In this document: positions 61,001 to 64,000 of the stretch, in pieces
How the letters are laid out: every line of letters starts with the position of its first letter
How positions within the stretch are numbered: the stretch's first letter is position 1
From: Setoptus koraiensis
Taxonomy: Eukaryota > Arthropoda
Direction of reading: 5' to 3'
Assembly: GCA_048013815.1 (NCBI GenBank)
Contig: CM106585.1
Location: 21,018,001-21,082,000, forward strand
DNA length: 64,000 nt
Notes under the pieces: model-generated
Told to the model about the DNA's origin: nothing
Database searches by the model: none
Seen by the model: only the letters and a program-made list of their open reading frames with translations
Program-made: the position numbers and the translations under genes

Positions 61001-63218
61001 TCAATTTCTATAGCACTGTAACACTTGCTCCCAATTATCCAGGGAGTAAAAAAGAATAAAGGCTTCGTTCGTACATAGGTCATTGTCAGTGATTTCACGT
61101 GCTTCCGTATCACTAAACCGATACCATTTCTGTTGTTGTTTGCAATTAAAATAATGGTGAACAATCTTACTAAAGGCAAAATAATGTCCTGTATATAGAG
61201 TTCCATTATGGTTGACCACTGCTTGCAGGCTGTACTTTCCTCTTATTGGCCTGTAAGGCGGCTGAAGTAAACTACTCTCAAGTGGGATCTCTAGATTCAA
61301 GGGGAATCTCACAAGCGTGTCTTTCTTTATACTCTTCTGACCCTCCTGTTCAAACCTGGTTATTTAAAGATAACGAATTTAAAGGTGCTAATGCATTAGT
61401 TGGGCGCACAAATAAACTACAATTCTGATTAGAATCTATCGGGTTTTCTTACCTTTTAAGGTGTATGATGAGAGTTTTAGGCTGATAACTGATATCGATT
61501 TTTTTGTCTGTTAAAGTGGTCCTGGAACAATCATCACATTTTAACTCTAATTGCTCTTTTTTGAAGAAAAGATTCAAGCACTCCTCTAAACTGCACTCAG
61601 GCGCATAATCAAGAATAGGCAGAGAAACAGCAAAAAACGATTCAAATGATGTCGATTTATGGCCACATCCCCTGCTAAGGGTATGCATATATATCCCTTG
61701 AAATTCTTCGCAAATCTTTGAATTATTCCGTTCTTTATGTTCCTTCCAGAATTTTTTCCATGCCATCACATTGTTAGTAGTACCGTTAGAAAGGTCACTA
61801 CTTTGCGATTGTAATTGATTCGATACAGTGGCGCTTCTATTTAGATCATGATGTAACTTGTCAAATAGATCTATCATGAACTCATGTGAGTCGTGTTGCT
61901 TACCATCAGCAAAATTCATGTGTCTCGCTATTGTATGATAAAAACTAGCTGGCGTCACATATTTATAGCTATTAGCATTAAGCTCTTTAATAAGAAATCC
62001 AAACTGATAAGCTAGCTGACCATTGGTTCCTGATTTTTTATCCCCTTCTCCACTTTGGCCATCTATGTCCTTGATAAATGAAGGATCGCGTCTGATAAAG
62101 TAATCTTTAATGGAAGGATTGTATGCTAAACATTGTATGACGCTATTTATGTAGCAGGTATTGCCTAGATTAGCGAGACCGGTCGTGGGAAAACGGTCGG
62201 GTTGGGCACAATCCGGAACAGACGGTTTGAAATTCAAAGGTTGTGAGGTCGCATTGAAACTCTCCCTATGGTTATTCAAAGTGTCACCTTGTCTTTCATG
62301 TATCAACTGGTGTGGCTTTTGAGTTCGATCAAATTTTGGAATTTCAACTGTGTTGTTATTAATCGATCTAGAGAATAAACCGGTTTTGCCCTGAACATTG
62401 TTGTTCTGATCATTTGATGGATCTTTTGGTTGACACAATATTATTGAGTGAGCCAGGGCTTGAGGAGGGGGCTGGGGTGATGGTTGCGGATTCACTTGGG
62501 TCTCGTGCTGAGATGGCTTCGGGGGCACTACAGGGGCTGGTTTGGGCAAAGCAGGAACAGTTGGAGATATTTGAGGCAGTCTATCAACCGTGATTTCGTT
62601 CGATATAAATCGTATGGGGTGTGTTGTTTTCTCTTTTGAGTCTATACTTGGACGGTTAGTTTCATTACTGACACCGTTGGTGTTAAGAACTGTAGGTTGC
62701 CGCTGCTCATCTGATTCAAATGGTGGCGGTGATGTGGTATAATGTGGATAAGTTAAAGACCATTCCGAGAAGCCACCTTCTAGAGATTTTAGGTCGGCGG
62801 TTATCTTTTTATTGGTATCGCAATCAAAATTTGTCAATGCTCGTTTTAATCGCCCTACGAAATCCGCTTCATCGCTACCATCATCGATCACAATGACATG
62901 CTTATATTTGCTTCTATCCTCAAAAATATTTTTATCATTCTTCAGATCCTCCAAGGATTTTTTAATTTTGGGGATAGTTACAGTCCCGGCAAATTTGGCT
63001 ATATTTATGACATCCACCTGGTCTCTAACTGAAGTTTTTTGCAGACGTGAATCCAGGCATAAATGGGAGGCACCATATAGTTGTCGGGATCTTATATCTA
63101 TGAAGAGGATTCTTGATTGCGGGTTGTTTTTACATGATCTGATCAAATCCAAAGCGTCCGAACATGAGATAGGATCTAGTCGTGTCACGGGAACAGCTCC
63201 CCCCGGACTACTACTCAT
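61001..63218 (-). CDS. USP8: USP8-like ubiquitin hydrolase with rhodanese domain
   Basis: Two exons: 63218-61453 (donor GTAAGA) and 61355-61001 (acceptor aaccag), joined in phase inside the LKRF motif; 706 residues. The N-terminal rhodanese-like domain (about residues 14-165) ends LEGGFSEWSLTYPHYTT, close to human USP8 (LEGGYENWLLCYPQYTT). A proline-rich linker (PPKPSQ, PQPSPQPPPQ) follows. The USP domain has catalytic Cys355 in LANLGNTCYINS, the His in NHNGTLYTGHYFAF and the Asp in WYRFSDTEA. The zinc-binding part keeps KCDDC, but the first pair reads SRGC instead of CxxC. USP8 deubiquitinates endosomal receptors and ESCRT partners. The N-terminal MIT domain of animal USP8 is absent; catag|aa just before the ATG could be an acceptor, so an upstream exon is possible. 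Confidence 0.9.
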
Positions 63219-63675
63219 TTCTGATGATCGTTTTTATCTTGAGACCTTTGTCCTTTGGATAGCTTTGATGTTTATAAAATGGTGTGACCCAATCAGAATT
63301 TAATTTAATTAAGGCCAATTTTTTGGGGAAAATTGATTAAAATTGTGAAAACGGTGTGTAGCAATTGAAATTACGACGTTGTTTACATCACTGTCAGCTG
63401 GCAATGATTGAGAATGGCTTATTTTAAATTCAGCGCCCACATAGCACCAAGTAAAATGGATTTTCAGCACAATGTGATAGCAATGTGAGTGCGGTAACTC
63501 TATCAATGTCAGTCAATAATAAACTGTGTCTAGACGATTTCGCCTTCTCCTCCCCCAGGGTTATAGAGATTAACACAAGTTGAACCCATTTTTTTTTCAT
63601 CAAAACTCGGATATTAAAGCAACTATTATTGAAGGTTACCACTGCCCAAAATAAGAGAAAAAAACAATCACCAAG
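63219..63675. other. Bidirectional promoter region between USP8-like and UQCRH genes
   Basis: This 457-bp stretch separates divergent start codons. No open frame resembles a MIT domain. Individual promoter elements cannot be assigned. Confidence 0.4.
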
Positions 63676-63894
63676 ATGAGTGAGGAACAAGAATTAGTCG
63701 ATCCAATGACAGCTCGCCGTGAAAAATGTGCCCTGGAATCTCAGATTCAGAAATTGAAGCAACGTTTAGACGAATGCAATAAACGAGTATCTTCTCGTAA
63801 AAAGACGGAAGAAACTTGCTTTGAAGAGATCATAGATTACGTGAGCGCCCTTGACCATTGTGCACACCATGGATTATTTAATAAGCTTAAATGA
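63676..63894 (+). CDS. UQCRH: Cytochrome b-c1 complex hinge subunit (UQCRH, subunit 6)
   Basis: The 72-residue product, single exon, sits in the mitochondrial intermembrane space and bridges cytochrome c1 and cytochrome c in complex III. The frame begins MSEEQELVDPMTARREKC and contains RVSSRKKTEETC and ALDHCAHHGLFNKLK, matching the human order ELVDPLTTVREQC, RVSSRSHTEEDC, ARDHCVAHKLFNNLK. The four structural cysteines are kept with the human spacing (15 and 13 residues between partners of each helix). The long N-terminal acidic stretch of vertebrates is reduced to a few Glu residues. Confidence 0.95.
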   Translation: MSEEQELVDPMTARREKCALESQIQKLKQRLDECNKRVSSRKKTEETCFEEIIDYVSALDHCAHHGLFNKLK

Positions 63895-64000
63895 TAGATA
63901 TCTTCGTTTCATACATTGGATGGATTCGGCAACAATACACAAACATTTATTAGGTTGAAGGACATTTGTTCTAACTGTTAGTTATAGACACAATTTTATT

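Noticed and set aside
1-64000. tRNA, rRNA, CRISPR or operon-like features
   Set aside because: No cloverleaf with a convincing T-arm, no rRNA-like sequence and no spaced direct-repeat array was seen; the genome is eukaryotic.

Overview
The window is eukaryotic nuclear DNA, most likely from an arthropod and plausibly an arachnid such as an acariform mite. Host genes have GT-AG introns, AATAAA signals, long Asn/Gln/His homopolymer tracts and compact, often single-exon coding regions. The exact group is inference from gene style, not a proven match.

Layout. Positions 1-4039 hold the 3' half of a gene for a very low-complexity Asn/Gln/Ser/His-rich protein (two exons). Positions 4040-5440 are mostly non-coding, with a fragment resembling the start of a Ulp1/SENP protease domain. 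Positions 5474-7020 carry two related repeat units whose 194-bp hairpin-rich core is inverted in one unit. From about 7030 to 26800 I see no supportable gene. This stretch surrounds a gap of exactly 500 Ns (19882-20381), and its flanks (poly-G-punctuated on the left; almost G-free A/T/C sequence and homopolymer-rich sequence on the right) look like low-quality contig ends joined by a scaffolding placeholder.

Ordinary genome resumes near 26800. There are two related small repeats, one a 293-bp element with perfect 21-bp terminal inverted repeats. They are followed by a small membrane protein gene (+), the RNA helicase DDX54 (-), the cytosolic peptide:N-glycanase NGLY1 (-), and an intronless F-box gene (+) whose second half looks like a degenerate Upf1-family helicase. 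Next is a Ryk/derailed-type Wnt receptor gene (-) that ends without any kinase domain.

Positions 40454-57990 form a long, GC-richer, gene-poor region with many short minisatellites. It contains one four-exon gene for a cysteine-rich secreted protein (51027-52136). Positions 57992-59897 hold two convergent genes for Gln-rich secreted proteins whose stop codons abut. The right end has a USP8-like deubiquitinase with a rhodanese domain (-) and, divergently, UQCRH, the hinge subunit of respiratory complex III (+).

The genes are not a pathway cluster. Three (F-box, NGLY1, USP8) belong to ubiquitin or protein quality-control biology, and the small membrane protein has a motif resembling the E2-binding helix of ER-associated degradation ligases. 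This may be coincidence. The strongest candidate for something new is the F-box/Upf1-like fusion at 34088-36208, followed by the kinase-less Ryk and the inverted-core repeat.
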